A program made the position numbers and the translations under genes. The notes beneath the pieces were generated by a model, which was given only the letters and a program-made list of their open reading frames with translations, was not told the DNA's origin and did no database searches. From Halomonas halocynthiae DSM 14573 (GTDB lineage: Bacteria > Pseudomonadota > Gammaproteobacteria > Pseudomonadales > Halomonadaceae): 64,000 nt of DNA. Location: positions 256,317 to 320,316 of the forward strand of contig NZ_KE384440.1 in assembly GCF_000425725.1 (NCBI RefSeq). The letters are read 5' to 3'. The first letter of the stretch is position 1; each line of letters opens with the position of its first letter. Below, in pieces: positions 40,786 through 51,050 of this stretch.

Positions 40786-42354
40786 TTAGTGTTTGAAGTG
40801 GCGCATGCCGGTAAAGACCATGGCAATGCCGGCTTCATTGGCGGCGTCGATGACTTCTTGGTCGCGCATTGAGCCACCGGGCTGAATGACGGCAGTGATG
40901 CCTGCTTCGGCTGCTGCATCAATGCCATCACGGAATGGAAAGAAAGCATCTGAAGCCATTACCGATCCAGGTACCGACAAACCTTCGTCAGCCGCTTTGA
41001 TGCCAGCGATTCTGGCTGAATAGACACGGCTCATTTGGCCTGCACCTACGCCAATGGTTTGGCCATTTTTGGTGTAGACGATAGCGTTGGACTTGACGAA
41101 CTTTGCCACGCGCCAGGCGAACGTCAGGTCATGCATTTCTTGTTCAGACGGTGCGCGGTCGGTGACTACGCGCAGCTCGTCGCGACCGACCATACCTTGA
41201 TCGCGGTCCTGTACCAGTAAGCCGCCTGTGACGCGTTTGATGTCGTGGCTGCTGTCGCTTTCGCCAGACCAATGCTCACTGATATCGAGCAAGCGTACAT
41301 TGGGTTTTTCGGCAACAATCGTTAGTGCTTCTGGGGCAATGCCTGGGGCGATGATGACCTCGACAAATTGACGCTCGATGATGGCACGCGCCGTTTCAGC
41401 ATCCAATGCAACATTGAAGGCTATGATGCCGCCAAAGGCGCTAGTTGGGTCAGTAGCAAAGGCTTTGTCATAGGCTTCCAGAGCACTGGTGCCAATGGCG
41501 ACGCCGCAAGGGTTAGCGTGTTTGACGATGACGCAAGCGGTATCAGCAAAGCTTTTGACACACTCAAGCGCTGCATCGGTGTCTGCCACGTTGTTGAACG
41601 ACAGCGGCTTGCCCTGCAGGGTGCGTGCTGTTGAAACGCTGGGCTCTTGGCTTGATGGGTCAACATAGAAGGCGGCTGCCTGGTGCGGATTTTCGCCGTA
41701 ACGCATATCCTGCTTTTTTTCGAACTGCAGATTGAACGTGCGTGAGAAGCCAGACTCGTCGCCGGGCAAGCGATTGCCCAGGTAGTTGGCAATGGCACCA
41801 TCATAGCCAGCGGTGTGCTCAAAAGCCTTAACTGCTAAATCAAAGCGCGTGGCTTGGCTAATACCGCCGGCGCTGATTTCTTCCAGTACGCGCTCATAGT
41901 CTGAGGCATTGACGACAATCGTGGTGTAAGCGTGGTTCTTGGCGCAGGCACGCACCATGGTCGGGCCGCCGATGTCGATGTTCTCGATGGCATCTTCCAA
42001 GCTGCAGTCAGGGCGAGCCACGGTAGCTGCGAAAGGGTAAAGGTTAACAACAACTATATCGATGGGGGCAATATTGTGTGCCGCCATGACGTCGTCATCC
42101 TGACCACGACGGCCAAGAATGCCGCCATGAATCTTGGGGTGCAGAGTTTTAACTCGACCATCCATGATTTCAGGAAAACCGGTGTGTTCAGACACCTCGG
42201 TTACGGCAATGTTGTTGTCCTGTAACAGACGAAAGGTGCCACCAGTAGAAAGCAGCTCGACGCCTTGCTCGTGGAGTTTACGGGCGAAGTCGACGATGCC
42301 GGTTTTGTCGGACACACTAATCAGGGCGCGGTGTGGGGCGATGGTGTTAGCCAT
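40786..42354 (-). CDS. purH: bifunctional AICAR transformylase/IMP cyclohydrolase
   Basis: 522 residues from ATG 42354 ([20 protein letters not shown]). The N-terminal IMP cyclohydrolase domain (about 1-195) and the C-terminal AICAR transformylase domain with [15 protein letters not shown] and [17 protein letters not shown] are complete. It makes the last two steps of IMP synthesis. Placed after fis and dusB with a 133-base gap, so it probably has its own promoter. Confidence 0.95.
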   Translation of the reverse strand: MANTIAPHRALISVSDKTGIVDFARKLHEQGVELLSTGGTFRLLQDNNIAVTEVSEHTGFPEIMDGRVKTLHPKIHGGILGRRGQDDDVMAAHNIAPIDIVVVNLYPFAATVARPDCSLEDAIENIDIGGPTMVRACAKNHAYTTIVVNASDYERVLEEISAGGISQATRFDLAVKAFEHTAGYDGAIANYLGNRLPGDESGFSRTFNLQFEKKQDMRYGENPHQAAAFYVDPSSQEPSVSTARTLQGKPLSFNNVADTDAALECVKSFADTACVIVKHANPCGVAIGTSALEAYDKAFATDPTSAFGGIIAFNVALDAETARAIIERQFVEVIIAPGIAPEALTIVAEKPNVRLLDISEHWSGESDSSHDIKRVTGGLLVQDRDQGMVGRDELRVVTDRAPSEQEMHDLTFAWRVAKFVKSNAIVYTKNGQTIGVGAGQMSRVYSARIAGIKAADEGLSVPGSVMASDAFFPFRDGIDAAAEAGITAVIQPGGSMRDQEVIDAANEAGIAMVFTGMRHFKH

Positions 42355-42487
42355 GAAACTCACTCTGTTGGGGGCTGGGCTGTTGGGATATTACAACCCG
42401 GTGAAGAATGTGGTCAGGGCGATGACTGCCCTGTGTCAGTGGAAGCAGTTAAGACATAGCAGTTAAGACATACTGGCTGGTAGCTCG

Positions 42488-42829
42488 TCAGATCAAGGCG
42501 TAATGCTTGAGTTTCTTACGCAGGGTGCCGCGATTTAAACCCAAAATCTCAGCAGTACGAGTCTGGTTGCCCTGGGTGTACTCAAGCACGCTAGCCAGCA
42601 GCGGAGCCTCGACCTCCGCCATGACCATGGCATGCAGGTCGCTGACGTCGCCACCATCCAGGTGAGCAAAATAGCGCTTCATGGAGGCTTCTACGCTTTC
42701 GCGCAGCGGGATGGCTTGTGAAGCGGTCATTTTGCTATCGCCGCCGGTAGAGGAGGCAGTCTTGCGACTGTCATGCTCGTCTGAGCCTGATACTCGTTGG
42801 GAAGCATTTAGCACTTGTCGATTGGTCAT
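42488..42829 (-). CDS. fis: nucleoid protein Fis
   Basis: 113 residues, slightly longer than E. coli Fis (98) by an N-terminal extension. The C-terminal helix-turn-helix [20 protein letters not shown] then [12 protein letters not shown] is unmistakable. The ATG overlaps the dusB stop (ATGA), the dusB-fis operon known from other gammaproteobacteria. Fis organises DNA and controls rRNA and growth-phase genes. Confidence 0.95.
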   Translation of the reverse strand: MTNRQVLNASQRVSGSDEHDSRKTASSTGGDSKMTASQAIPLRESVEASMKRYFAHLDGGDVSDLHAMVMAEVEAPLLASVLEYTQGNQTRTAEILGLNRGTLRKKLKHYALI

Positions 42830-43884
42830 GCGGCACGGTTTCCATCGTCAGCCACGGCCTTGAAAACGCCCTGTAGGGTGGTGTCAGAGCCGTGGAGAAA
42901 AAGTGCATCGATAAACTGGTGATGACTGGTGGGTGTTTCTAGGCCATTGAAAATCGCGCGCAGTTGACGACGCTCATGGTCATCAAATCGGCTGTCGCAG
43001 GCCAGGTACCAACCAAGGTGTTTACGTGCGATACGAACGCCCATGTGTTCACCATAAAAGGTGTGCAGGGCGGATAGGTGATCTTTGAGCACGTGGTGGC
43101 GCTCATCATTTTCAGGCGCAGGCAGTTCATGGCCATGCATCAGATAATGATTAATTTCACGGAAAACCCACGGGTTTCCTTGGGCGCCTCGGCCAATCAT
43201 TACGGCATCGGCCCCAGTGTGGCCGAGGACGTGTTTGGCTTTTCGGGCACAGGTTATATCGCCGTTAGCAAATACGGGGATTGAGACGCTTTGCTTGACC
43301 TCGGCGATGGTGTCGTATTCGGCTTCGCCGTTAAAGCGTTGTTGGCGGTGGCGACCATGAACGGCTAACGCCTGAATGCCAGAGTTTTCTGCCAACTGAG
43401 CAATACGCACAGCGTTGTTGCTTGTAGCACACCAGCCGGTACGAATTTTCAGGGTAACGGGTATGTCTACAGCGGCAACCACGGCTTCCAGGATGTTGGC
43501 AACGAGTGCTTCATCGCGTAGCAGGGCGGAGCCTGCGGCCTTGTTGCAAACCTTCTTTGCGGGGCAGCCCATATTGATGTCGATGATTTCGGCACCCATC
43601 TCAGCGTTTAGCTGCGCTGCTCGGGCAAGCATTTCGGCATCCCCGCCAGCCACCTGGACAGCTCGAGGCCCAGGTTCGCCCTGGTGGTCCATGCGTAGGC
43701 GTGACTTGCGTGTGTGCCATAGCGCGGGGTCTGCCGTTAGCATTTCGCCCACGACCAGGCCCGCCCCAAGGCGGCGACACAGGGCGCGAAAGGGGCGGTC
43801 AGTAATTCCTGCCATCGGTGCTAGCACTGCTCGGTTGGGCAATGTATAGGGGCCGATGTTAGGTAGTGGACGAGATAGGCTCAT
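42826..43884 (-). CDS. dusB: tRNA-dihydrouridine synthase B
   Basis: 352 residues. [14 protein letters not shown] opens the FMN-binding barrel, [20 protein letters not shown] holds the catalytic Cys, and [20 protein letters not shown] and [13 protein letters not shown] complete the site. DusB reduces uridine in the tRNA D-loop. First gene of the dusB-fis operon. Confidence 0.95.
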   Translation of the reverse strand: MSLSRPLPNIGPYTLPNRAVLAPMAGITDRPFRALCRRLGAGLVVGEMLTADPALWHTRKSRLRMDHQGEPGPRAVQVAGGDAEMLARAAQLNAEMGAEIIDINMGCPAKKVCNKAAGSALLRDEALVANILEAVVAAVDIPVTLKIRTGWCATSNNAVRIAQLAENSGIQALAVHGRHRQQRFNGEAEYDTIAEVKQSVSIPVFANGDITCARKAKHVLGHTGADAVMIGRGAQGNPWVFREINHYLMHGHELPAPENDERHHVLKDHLSALHTFYGEHMGVRIARKHLGWYLACDSRFDDHERRQLRAIFNGLETPTSHHQFIDALFLHGSDTTLQGVFKAVADDGNRAA

Positions 43885-43964
43885 CGGGAATATCAGAAGC
43901 TCAAAGGGGCAACTATCATACGCTGCAAGACAGCCTGGGTGAAGGTAACGATTGTCGCATTAGC

Positions 43965-44879
43965 TTATGCTGGGCGGTGGCCTGTTAGTCTGACCCAGCC
44001 CTCATGCACTTCAGGCTCATCCATTATTAACCCGTGCTCTTGGTAAGTGCTGAACACGTCGTCTGCCTGATTTTCAAGAATTCCAGATAGTGCAATGCGG
44101 CCGCCTGGGGCTACGCGAGATGCGATTTCGCTGGCCAGTTCGATCAGCGGTCCGGCCAGAATGTTGGCGATAACCAGTGGAAAGTCTTGCTTGGCCGCCA
44201 GTTGTTCGGGGTAACACAGTTGCAGACGGTGTTCGGTAATGTCATTGCGTTCGGCGTTATCGCGGCTGGCGCTGAGGGCTTGGGGGTCAATGTCCGTACC
44301 AATAGCTCGGTTTGCCCCTAGCTTGAGCGCGGCAATGGCTAAAATGCCAGAACCACAACCAATATCAAGCACATCCACACCGTCGAGGTTGCCAGCAACG
44401 GCAAGTGTATCTAACCAGCTGAGGCAAAGTGCTGTGGTGGCGTGAGTGCCGGTGCCGAAGGCAAGCCCTGGATCAAGCCGCAGGTTGACCGCCTCGGGGT
44501 TAGGTGGCTCATGCCATGTAGGGACAATCCATAGGCGCTCGCCCATCTGAAGTGGAGTGAAGTCCTGCATCCACTCGCGCTCCCAGTCACGGTCATCGAG
44601 TAATTCATGCTCAATGACTGGGCAGCTATCTTCAGGGGCAGACTCAGCCCAGGCTGCTGCCAGGCGTTCGAGCATATCTGGTAGGCCTTCCAGATCATCG
44701 TATAGCCCCGTTAGCACCGTTTCTTCCCATAGCGGGGTGGTGCCGCGCTCAGGTTCGAAGACGGGATCGTCGTGGGCATCCTGAAAGGTGATCGCCGTAG
44801 CGCCCTCAGCTAGCAAAAGTTCTTCAAGTAGTTCGGTCTGTTCCGGTGCAATACGGGCCTTGAGTTGTAGCCAGGGCAT
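43965..44879 (-). CDS. prmA: ribosomal protein L11 methyltransferase
   Basis: 304 residues. PGLAFGTGTHATTALCLSWL and VLDIGCGSGILAIAALKLGA are the PrmA-specific and SAM-binding motifs; VIANILAGPLIELA follows as motif IV. It trimethylates L11. Separated from accC by an 18-bp terminator stem. Confidence 0.95.
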   Translation of the reverse strand: MPWLQLKARIAPEQTELLEELLLAEGATAITFQDAHDDPVFEPERGTTPLWEETVLTGLYDDLEGLPDMLERLAAAWAESAPEDSCPVIEHELLDDRDWEREWMQDFTPLQMGERLWIVPTWHEPPNPEAVNLRLDPGLAFGTGTHATTALCLSWLDTLAVAGNLDGVDVLDIGCGSGILAIAALKLGANRAIGTDIDPQALSASRDNAERNDITEHRLQLCYPEQLAAKQDFPLVIANILAGPLIELASEIASRVAPGGRIALSGILENQADDVFSTYQEHGLIMDEPEVHEGWVRLTGHRPA

Positions 44880-44910
44880 GTTTGTCTCCGGGGGCTAAAG
44901 AGTACAAAAT

Positions 44911-44950
44911 AATGCAGTTGAGGGCGGCTATTGCCGCCCTCAACTGCATT
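44911..44950 (-). terminator. terminator of accBC operon
   Basis: AATGCAGTTGAGGGCGGC (44911-44928) pairs without mismatch with 44933-44950 around a TATT loop. On the minus strand it is followed by ATTTTG. An 18-bp perfect stem is unusually long. Confidence 0.8.
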
Positions 44951-44969
44951 GCTGAAGGTGTTGCGGGAA

Positions 44970-46310
44970 TCAGAGTCCGAGCTTTTTCTCAAGATAGTGA
45001 ATGTTGACACCACCTTTTTGGAAATGGCTGTCACGAACGAGGTCTTTATGCAGACTCACGTTGGTATTAATACCTTCCACGAGTAGCTCATCCAATGCAT
45101 TGCGCATGCGAGTGAGAGCGGTTTCACGATCGACGCCCCAGGTAATCAGTTTGCCGATCAGTGAGTCGTAGTTGGGTGGCACGGTATAGCCGGTATAAAT
45201 ATGTGAATCCATGCGCACACCCAGCCCACCTGGAGGGTGGTAGAGAGTGACGTTGCCAGGTGATGGCATAAAGGTTTGAGCGTCTTCGGCGTTAATGCGG
45301 CACTCGAAGGAGTGGCCACTGACCTTGATTTGGTCTTGCCGAACAGAGAGAGGACGACCTGACGCAATAAGCAACTGCTCACGCACAATGTCGACGCCGG
45401 TAACCATTTCAGTAACGGGGTGCTCAACCTGGACGCGAGTGTTCATTTCAATGAAGAAGAATTGACCATTCTCGTAGAGAAACTCAAACGTACCTGCGCC
45501 GCGATAACCGATGGTGATGCAGGCTTGGCGACAGGCTTCATGCACTGCTGCACGAGCGTCTGGGTCGAGCCCTGGCGCGGGTGCCTCTTCTAGGACTTTC
45601 TGGTGGCGGCGCTGCAGTGAGCAGTCGCGGTCGTACAGGTGGACCGCATTGCCCTGGCCATCGGCCAATACCTGAATTTCAACATGGCGTGGGTTTTCAA
45701 GAAACTTCTCCATGTACACGGTTCCGTCACCAAATGCAGCACTTGCTTCAGAGCGAGTGAGGGTGATGGACGACAGCAGGTGAGCTTCGGTGTGTACAAC
45801 GCGCATTCCGCGGCCGCCACCGCCTGCGGATGCTTTGATGATCACTGGGTAGCCAATGCGTTGGGCTGTCGCTAGTGTTTCTGCATCGTCATCACCCAGT
45901 GGTCCGTCAGAACCTGGAACGGTAGGTACGCCAGCTTTCTTCATGGCGTCAATGGCGCTGACTTTATCGCCCATTAACCGAATGGTTTCCGCGGTTGGTC
46001 CAATGAAGGTAAAGCCTGAGCGCTCTACCTGCTCGGCAAAGTCGGCGTTTTCCGCCAAAAAACCATAGCCTGGGTGAATGGCAACGGAGTCGGTGACTTC
46101 GGCGGCGCTAATCAGCGCAGGAATATTCAAGTATGACTGAGTGGATGAAGCCGGCCCGATACATACGGCTTCGTCAGCCAAGCGTACATGCATCAGCTCG
46201 CGGTCAACTGAGGAATGAACAGCAACGGTGCGGATGCCCAGTTCTTTGCAGGCGCGCAGGATGCGCAGGGCAATTTCGCCACGATTGGCAATGAGTACCT
46301 TGTCCAGCAT
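44970..46310 (-). CDS. accC: biotin carboxylase subunit of acetyl-CoA carboxylase
   Basis: 446 residues from ATG 46310 ([20 protein letters not shown]), close to the E. coli length; an upstream TTG extension is not needed. [14 protein letters not shown] is the ATP-grasp glycine loop, and [20 protein letters not shown] the catalytic region. It carboxylates biotin on AccB. Encoded 29 bases after accB. Confidence 0.95.
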   Translation of the reverse strand: MLDKVLIANRGEIALRILRACKELGIRTVAVHSSVDRELMHVRLADEAVCIGPASSTQSYLNIPALISAAEVTDSVAIHPGYGFLAENADFAEQVERSGFTFIGPTAETIRLMGDKVSAIDAMKKAGVPTVPGSDGPLGDDDAETLATAQRIGYPVIIKASAGGGGRGMRVVHTEAHLLSSITLTRSEASAAFGDGTVYMEKFLENPRHVEIQVLADGQGNAVHLYDRDCSLQRRHQKVLEEAPAPGLDPDARAAVHEACRQACITIGYRGAGTFEFLYENGQFFFIEMNTRVQVEHPVTEMVTGVDIVREQLLIASGRPLSVRQDQIKVSGHSFECRINAEDAQTFMPSPGNVTLYHPPGGLGVRMDSHIYTGYTVPPNYDSLIGKLITWGVDRETALTRMRNALDELLVEGINTNVSLHKDLVRDSHFQKGGVNIHYLEKKLGL

Positions 46311-46338
46311 GGTGGAGTCCGCCAGATGAGTGAGTGGA

Positions 46339-46809
46339 TTAGGCAATGACGATCATTGGCTGATCGAATTCGACGGGCTCGCCATCATCAACGAGGATGG
46401 CTTCAATGACGCCGTCACGGTCTGCCTCGATCTGGTTCATCATTTTCATGGCTTCGATGATGCAGACGGGATCACCTTTTTTGACCGTTTGCCCAACGTC
46501 AACAAACACTTTAGCACCCGGTGCTGGTGAGCGGTAAAAGGTGCCAACCATGGGTGATGGAAGCGCATGGCCTTGGAAGCTGGGTTGCTTTTCGTCAGCG
46601 GGCTGCTGAGTGGAAACCGGTGCTTGAGCGGGTGGCGCTTCAGCAACCGAGGCTGCTTGCCAGTTCATGGCTGGAGCCATCTGGGGGTAGGCCGCGCCAT
46701 TGGGGTGACGGCTGATACGAACGGATTCCTCTCCCTCCTGAATCTCGATTTCGCTGATGTTCGATTCTTCCAGAAGCTCGATCAGTTTCTTGACCTTGCG
46801 AATATCCAT
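46339..46809 (-). CDS. accB: biotin carboxyl carrier protein
   Basis: 156 residues. The N-terminal 50 residues end with a Pro/Ala/Gln-rich linker; the C-terminal biotinyl domain has [19 protein letters not shown], and [15 protein letters not shown] with the biotinylated Lys. First gene of the accBC operon; aroQ, which often precedes it, is absent here. Confidence 0.95.
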   Translation of the reverse strand: MDIRKVKKLIELLEESNISEIEIQEGEESVRISRHPNGAAYPQMAPAMNWQAASVAEAPPAQAPVSTQQPADEKQPSFQGHALPSPMVGTFYRSPAPGAKVFVDVGQTVKKGDPVCIIEAMKMMNQIEADRDGVIEAILVDDGEPVEFDQPMIVIA

Positions 46810-47179
46810 AACGTTATCTCGATCAGTTGGGTGCAGGGGTAGCGTAGCGCTGTCAACCTGAGCAATTTTTTAATAGATCGCAGCAAATTCCAGCGTCTAG
46901 GTGCTTTAAAATAGTCGTGCAGTGAATTTTGCCGAAAACTGCTGCGCTTGTCCAGAATCCATCGAACAGCGTTCGCGCCTGACTTTACTGTGTCTCACTT
47001 GCTAAAACCGCACCCACGAGCATGTTGCTTGAGGCTGCAAAACGCCTGTGTAGATGACAGGATTGGGCGCTCACGCTAGGGTTGCATTATAGTGGCTCTC
47101 AGCATAAGCCGATTGATACAGCGTAGCTCAGTTAAGCTGCGGTTTCCCGATATCCATCACCAAATCAGGAAGGTACACC
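46810..47179. other. intergenic region between accB and DUF2333 gene
   Basis: About 370 bases with no convincing gene. It must hold the leftward accBC promoter and leader and the promoter for the rightward gene (a TATAGT at about 47091). AccB is autoregulated in E. coli through this leader; no specific site is recognised. Confidence 0.5.
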
Positions 47180-48373
47180 ATGGCGTTGAACAAAAAGCGT
47201 AGCGAACGGCGTCGCGAGAAAATTGAAGTGCTCGAGCGTCCTCGGTACGACTGGCTCTGGAAGCCGCTCTTAGTGCTGGTGGCTGTGTATTTGTTGGTCG
47301 TCATTGGCCTTGGTATTTGGTGGAGCCGTACGCCTGAACCGCTGGTTATAGAAGAGTCTGTGGTTGTACATCGTGGCACAGGGGTGGCTGCAAGAGGTGC
47401 TGTCACGACAGTCGGCTTGATGGCGGTAGTTGATACGTTGCTTAACAAGCCGGGTGGCTATCTGCGTAACGACATCGCCCCGCCGGGCGTATGGCTTGAT
47501 AACATGCCAGCTTGGGAGTTGGGCGTGTTACAGCAGGCTCGGCAGTTAGCTCTTGCCATGCCTGGAATGAGTGCTGAACCGCTGCCTGAAATTGAGCAGG
47601 CCAGTGACGCGCTGTTGGGCAATAGTCGGGCTTGGTTCTACCCGTCTACGGAACATCGTTTGAATACAGCAGGTGAGGCACTGGGTAGCTATTTACAGCG
47701 CCTTGAGGCACCCGGTGCTCAAGGGCTGGCTGCTGGAGGGCAGGGGTTGTCGCCTTGGTTGTATAGTGTGGCAGACAGCTTAGATCGCTTAAGTTACCGG
47801 TTGTCTGCCAGCTTGGGTAATCCCGAAGCGCTGGCTGACCTAGATGTTGACGTTGACCGAGTTCCGGGCAAGACCCCATGGTATGACGTGGACAATGTAT
47901 TCTTCGAGGCACGTGGACAGGCCTGGGCACTATTAAGTCTGCTCAAAGCTGTGCGCCATGATCAAGCCGATGTGCTAGAAGCCCATGGGTTGACCGACCA
48001 TTGGGATGCGTTGATTGCAGAACTGCAAGCCAGTCAGCGTCGCCTGTGGAGTCCCGTTGTGCTAAATGGTAGCGGGTTTGGAATGTTCGCCAATCATTCG
48101 CTGGTCATGGCGAATCATTTGCTGGGGGCGCGTGACAGGGCTCAGGCGCTTGCTGATACGCTCGGGCGTGTGGCCCCAGCTCAGGCCGTCACTGGTGGAG
48201 AGCGTGTGACGTTGCCAGAGGCGGCGTTAGACGTGACGACTACGCCAGGTGATGTACAGGTAAAAGCCGAGTCAGACACAAACACAGATACAGGCGCAGA
48301 TAAGCCAGCCAATGGTGCTGATAAGGCTGATGATGATGTGGTGGAGAAGAGCGTGCCTGAAAGCGAACAGTAA
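47180..48373 (+). CDS. DUF2333 family inner-membrane protein
   Basis: 397 residues. A basic N-terminus (NKKRSERRREKIEVLERPRY) precedes one membrane helix (about 30-50, LLVLVAVYLLVVIGLGIWW), then a large periplasmic domain (GGYLRNDIAPPGVWLDNMPA; WYDVDNVFFEARGQAWALLS) typical of DUF2333. Residues 345-397 are Asp/Thr-rich and acidic, as is common in halophiles. Function unknown. Confidence 0.85.
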   Translation: MALNKKRSERRREKIEVLERPRYDWLWKPLLVLVAVYLLVVIGLGIWWSRTPEPLVIEESVVVHRGTGVAARGAVTTVGLMAVVDTLLNKPGGYLRNDIAPPGVWLDNMPAWELGVLQQARQLALAMPGMSAEPLPEIEQASDALLGNSRAWFYPSTEHRLNTAGEALGSYLQRLEAPGAQGLAAGGQGLSPWLYSVADSLDRLSYRLSASLGNPEALADLDVDVDRVPGKTPWYDVDNVFFEARGQAWALLSLLKAVRHDQADVLEAHGLTDHWDALIAELQASQRRLWSPVVLNGSGFGMFANHSLVMANHLLGARDRAQALADTLGRVAPAQAVTGGERVTLPEAALDVTTTPGDVQVKAESDTNTDTGADKPANGADKADDDVVEKSVPESEQ

Positions 48374-48400
48374 ATGAAAAACGCAGGGTAACGACAAACA

Positions 48401-48427
48401 AACGGGCCGCCCAAAGGGCGGCCCGTT
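48401..48427. terminator. bidirectional terminator between DUF2333 gene and ppa
   Basis: AACGGGCCGCC pairs with GGCGGCCCGTT around a CAAAG loop; flanking A and T runs allow use from both sides. Confidence 0.8.
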
Positions 48428-48482
48428 TGTTACTTGTGCTTGCTGTTAATACTGAGGTTGTTGCCACTAGAGGCCGAGTGAA

Positions 48483-49013
48483 TCAGGCTTTTGAATAAGC
48501 AGTGATGCACTTTTCGATGGTCTTTTTGGCGACGTCTGCACCTTCCCAAGATTCGACCTTAACCCACTTACCTTTTTCAAGATCCTTATAGTTCTCGAAG
48601 AAATGGGCGATCTGCTGGCGCAGCAGTTCGGGAAGGTCGGTAACTTCCTGAATGTCATCATACAAGCTGCTGAGTTTGGGGTGAGGAACGCAGATTAGCT
48701 TGGCATCTTCACCCGCTTCATCGGTCATGTTGAGCATGCCGACAGGGCGGGCGCGAACGATGCTACCTGGCTCAACAGGATAGGGAGTGACGACAAGAGC
48801 GTCTAACGCGTCGCCATCATCGGCCAGAGTGTGGGGGATGAAGCCGTAGTTCGCAGGGTAGAACATTGGCGTGGCCATGAAGCGGTCGACCATCAGAGCG
48901 TCCATGTCCTTGTCAACTTCATACTTAACAGGGCTATGGTTTGCTGGGATCTCGATGATGACGTAAATATCGCTAGGGATATCTTTACCAGCGGGAATGT
49001 TGTCGAAGTTCAT
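48483..49013 (-). CDS. ppa: inorganic pyrophosphatase
   Basis: 176 residues from ATG 49013 behind AAGGATT, the same length as E. coli Ppa. [20 protein letters not shown] carries the metal-binding Asp cluster, and [10 protein letters not shown] and [10 protein letters not shown] are typical. It hydrolyses pyrophosphate from biosynthesis. A longer frame to 49097 is not needed. Confidence 0.95.
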   Translation of the reverse strand: MNFDNIPAGKDIPSDIYVIIEIPANHSPVKYEVDKDMDALMVDRFMATPMFYPANYGFIPHTLADDGDALDALVVTPYPVEPGSIVRARPVGMLNMTDEAGEDAKLICVPHPKLSSLYDDIQEVTDLPELLRQQIAHFFENYKDLEKGKWVKVESWEGADVAKKTIEKCITAYSKA

Positions 49014-49277
49014 GTTGAATCCTTGATGTGGATTGAGCGCTATCTGGCATGTGGGAAAGTTTGCTGAATTATACGGATACAGCGTATTGAATACCAATTA
49101 GACCATCGCAAAGGCCCTCTCAAAGGCCCTCGTAAGTGACCAGCCGGTTGAGTCACTGCAAGTGATTGTCAAGGGGCGACCTTTTGGGGACGGCCAGCGG
49201 TGGGCCGGCAAGGTATCATCGCGTTAATTGTAGGGCATTGCTTGTTATAGCCCGAGCTTCACGAATGGAGGTGATGC

Positions 49278-50978
49278 GTGCCAGCTCTATCTACATTGCT
49301 GAGTTATGGCCAGGCGTTTGTCGCCCCAGACCGCCGCTACCATCGCAGCTGTATGTCTGTGATGGTGCCCAGTGCCGAGCTATTGGCATCGCGCGGAGCC
49401 TGCGCCTTGATCAGCGACGCCACGCGGCATAACGCACCCACGCAGTCGGGTGACGTCACTGTGCGTGGTTTTCTGGCGGACTACTTTGCAACACCTCAGC
49501 GCTGGGGAATTCAGCAGTCTGCTAGCCGTGTGTTGCAGGCGCTTAATCGCTGGTGTTTTAGCCAACGTCGTCAGGTCAGCGACGGGGGGTATCTCAGTTC
49601 GGCGTCGATCATGATATATGCCGGCCGTGAGGCGCACCTCTTCCATGTCGGCGATACGCGGGTGTTTCGGCTGCGAGGCGCTGAGTTTGAGCAGCTCACT
49701 AACGATCATTCCATGGATATTGGGGGGTATCGTTACCCAGCCAAAGCCTTGGGCATGTCTAACGAGCTGGAGTTTGATTACACCTGTATTACGCTGAGCC
49801 AGGGGGATATTTTTCTTTTTACCACCCAGGCTGTTGAGGGCACGCTGATGCCGTCAGACTACGTCAGCCTAATCCGCCAAGGGGCCAGTGATCTGGACGG
49901 AGCCTGTGAGCGTTTGGCGGAGACGGCGCGCCAGCGTGCGCAGGACCGAGGCTACGGCGGTGATCAGTTCTGCTTTCAATTGGTGCGTATCGATGAACTG
50001 GCCGAGCTTGAAAGTGAGCAAGGCGCGGCTCCACTTATTGATGACCGCCCCATGCCGCCTGAGCTTAACGTTGGTGATGTAATTGAAGGGCTGGAAGTGC
50101 TCGAAGTGCTCTCTCGTACCCACTATTCTCGGGTGTATCGCGTGTGGGATACGCTAGGAGAGTGCGAGCTGGTGATGAAGGCACCAAGCCCTGAGCGTTT
50201 GAATACCAGTGCTCAGGTTGAAAGTTTCTTGCGCCAGCAGTTGTTTATCCGAGCAGTTCGCTCGCCGTTTGTCGTGAAATCGGTGAAGCCGCTATCTTCC
50301 AGAAAACACTTGTATTACCTGATGGAATACATCAAAGGCATCTCTCTGTCGCAATGGCGAGAGCACCACTCCGGTGCTGATGTTGCTCGTTGCTTGAGCA
50401 TTGGGCAGAACCTGGGTAAAGGCCTTCAGGCACTGGGTCAGCGTGATTTGGTGCACCAGCAGGTCTGCCCTGAAAACGTTATTGTTACGCCGGATGGGGG
50501 CGTGGTGCTGATTGATTTCAGTGCTTGCCACCCGCGCGAGCTGGGGCGAGAACGGCAGGTGTCAGAGTTGCTGCGCCAGGTCGGTATGCATGAGCATAGC
50601 GCTCCTGAATATGCCCTGGGTGACGAAGTTGGGCGACGTAGTGATCAGTACTCATTAGCATCAACACTTTACTGGCTGCTGACGGGGTACTTGCCTTATG
50701 GGCAATCAATGCGCGAGTTGATCAGCCATACGGATCTTGAGCAGCTAACGTATCGTAGCGCATGCTCGTTCAACTCGGATGTGCCTGAGTGGCTTGATAA
50801 TGTCTTGCAGCGAGCCTTGGCTCTTGGGCGAGAGCAGCGCTATCGGCGTCTGTCAGACTTTCTTGATGCGTTGCAGAGTGGTGACAAATCGCGGCGCTGG
50901 TATGGCGCAGGCTGGCTGTGGCAGGGGGTTTCGATTAGTTTGCTGGCGTTGAGCAGTGCCGTGTGGCTGGTTCGTTAG
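49278..50978 (+). CDS. PP2C phosphatase-protein kinase fusion, degenerate kinase
   Basis: 566 residues from GTG 49278 behind GGAGGTGAT. The N-terminal PP2C-like domain has LISDATRHN in place of the usual ADGxGG, then FHVGDTRVFRLRG and LTNDHSMD. From about 260 a kinase fold is seen: ECELVMKAPSPERL keeps the ATP Lys, but the catalytic loop reads VHQQVCPENV (about 392-401) where HRDIKPEN is expected, so the catalytic Asp is Gln. DFSACHP keeps the DFG Asp. A C-terminal membrane helix (about 548-564) anchors it. Similar bifunctional proteins occur near nitrate assimilation genes; none is present here. Confidence 0.8.
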   Translation: MPALSTLLSYGQAFVAPDRRYHRSCMSVMVPSAELLASRGACALISDATRHNAPTQSGDVTVRGFLADYFATPQRWGIQQSASRVLQALNRWCFSQRRQVSDGGYLSSASIMIYAGREAHLFHVGDTRVFRLRGAEFEQLTNDHSMDIGGYRYPAKALGMSNELEFDYTCITLSQGDIFLFTTQAVEGTLMPSDYVSLIRQGASDLDGACERLAETARQRAQDRGYGGDQFCFQLVRIDELAELESEQGAAPLIDDRPMPPELNVGDVIEGLEVLEVLSRTHYSRVYRVWDTLGECELVMKAPSPERLNTSAQVESFLRQQLFIRAVRSPFVVKSVKPLSSRKHLYYLMEYIKGISLSQWREHHSGADVARCLSIGQNLGKGLQALGQRDLVHQQVCPENVIVTPDGGVVLIDFSACHPRELGRERQVSELLRQVGMHEHSAPEYALGDEVGRRSDQYSLASTLYWLLTGYLPYGQSMRELISHTDLEQLTYRSACSFNSDVPEWLDNVLQRALALGREQRYRRLSDFLDALQSGDKSRRWYGAGWLWQGVSISLLALSSAVWLVR

Positions 50979-51050
50979 ACACGCTGAGGCGTTTGACCCA
51001 CCTGCTGACTTTGTGTCAGAAGGTGGGCAATAACGGTTAGCTGGAAATGT

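Noticed and set aside
46311..46346. TTG extension of AccC
   Set aside because: The ATG at 46310 gives the standard N-terminus and length.
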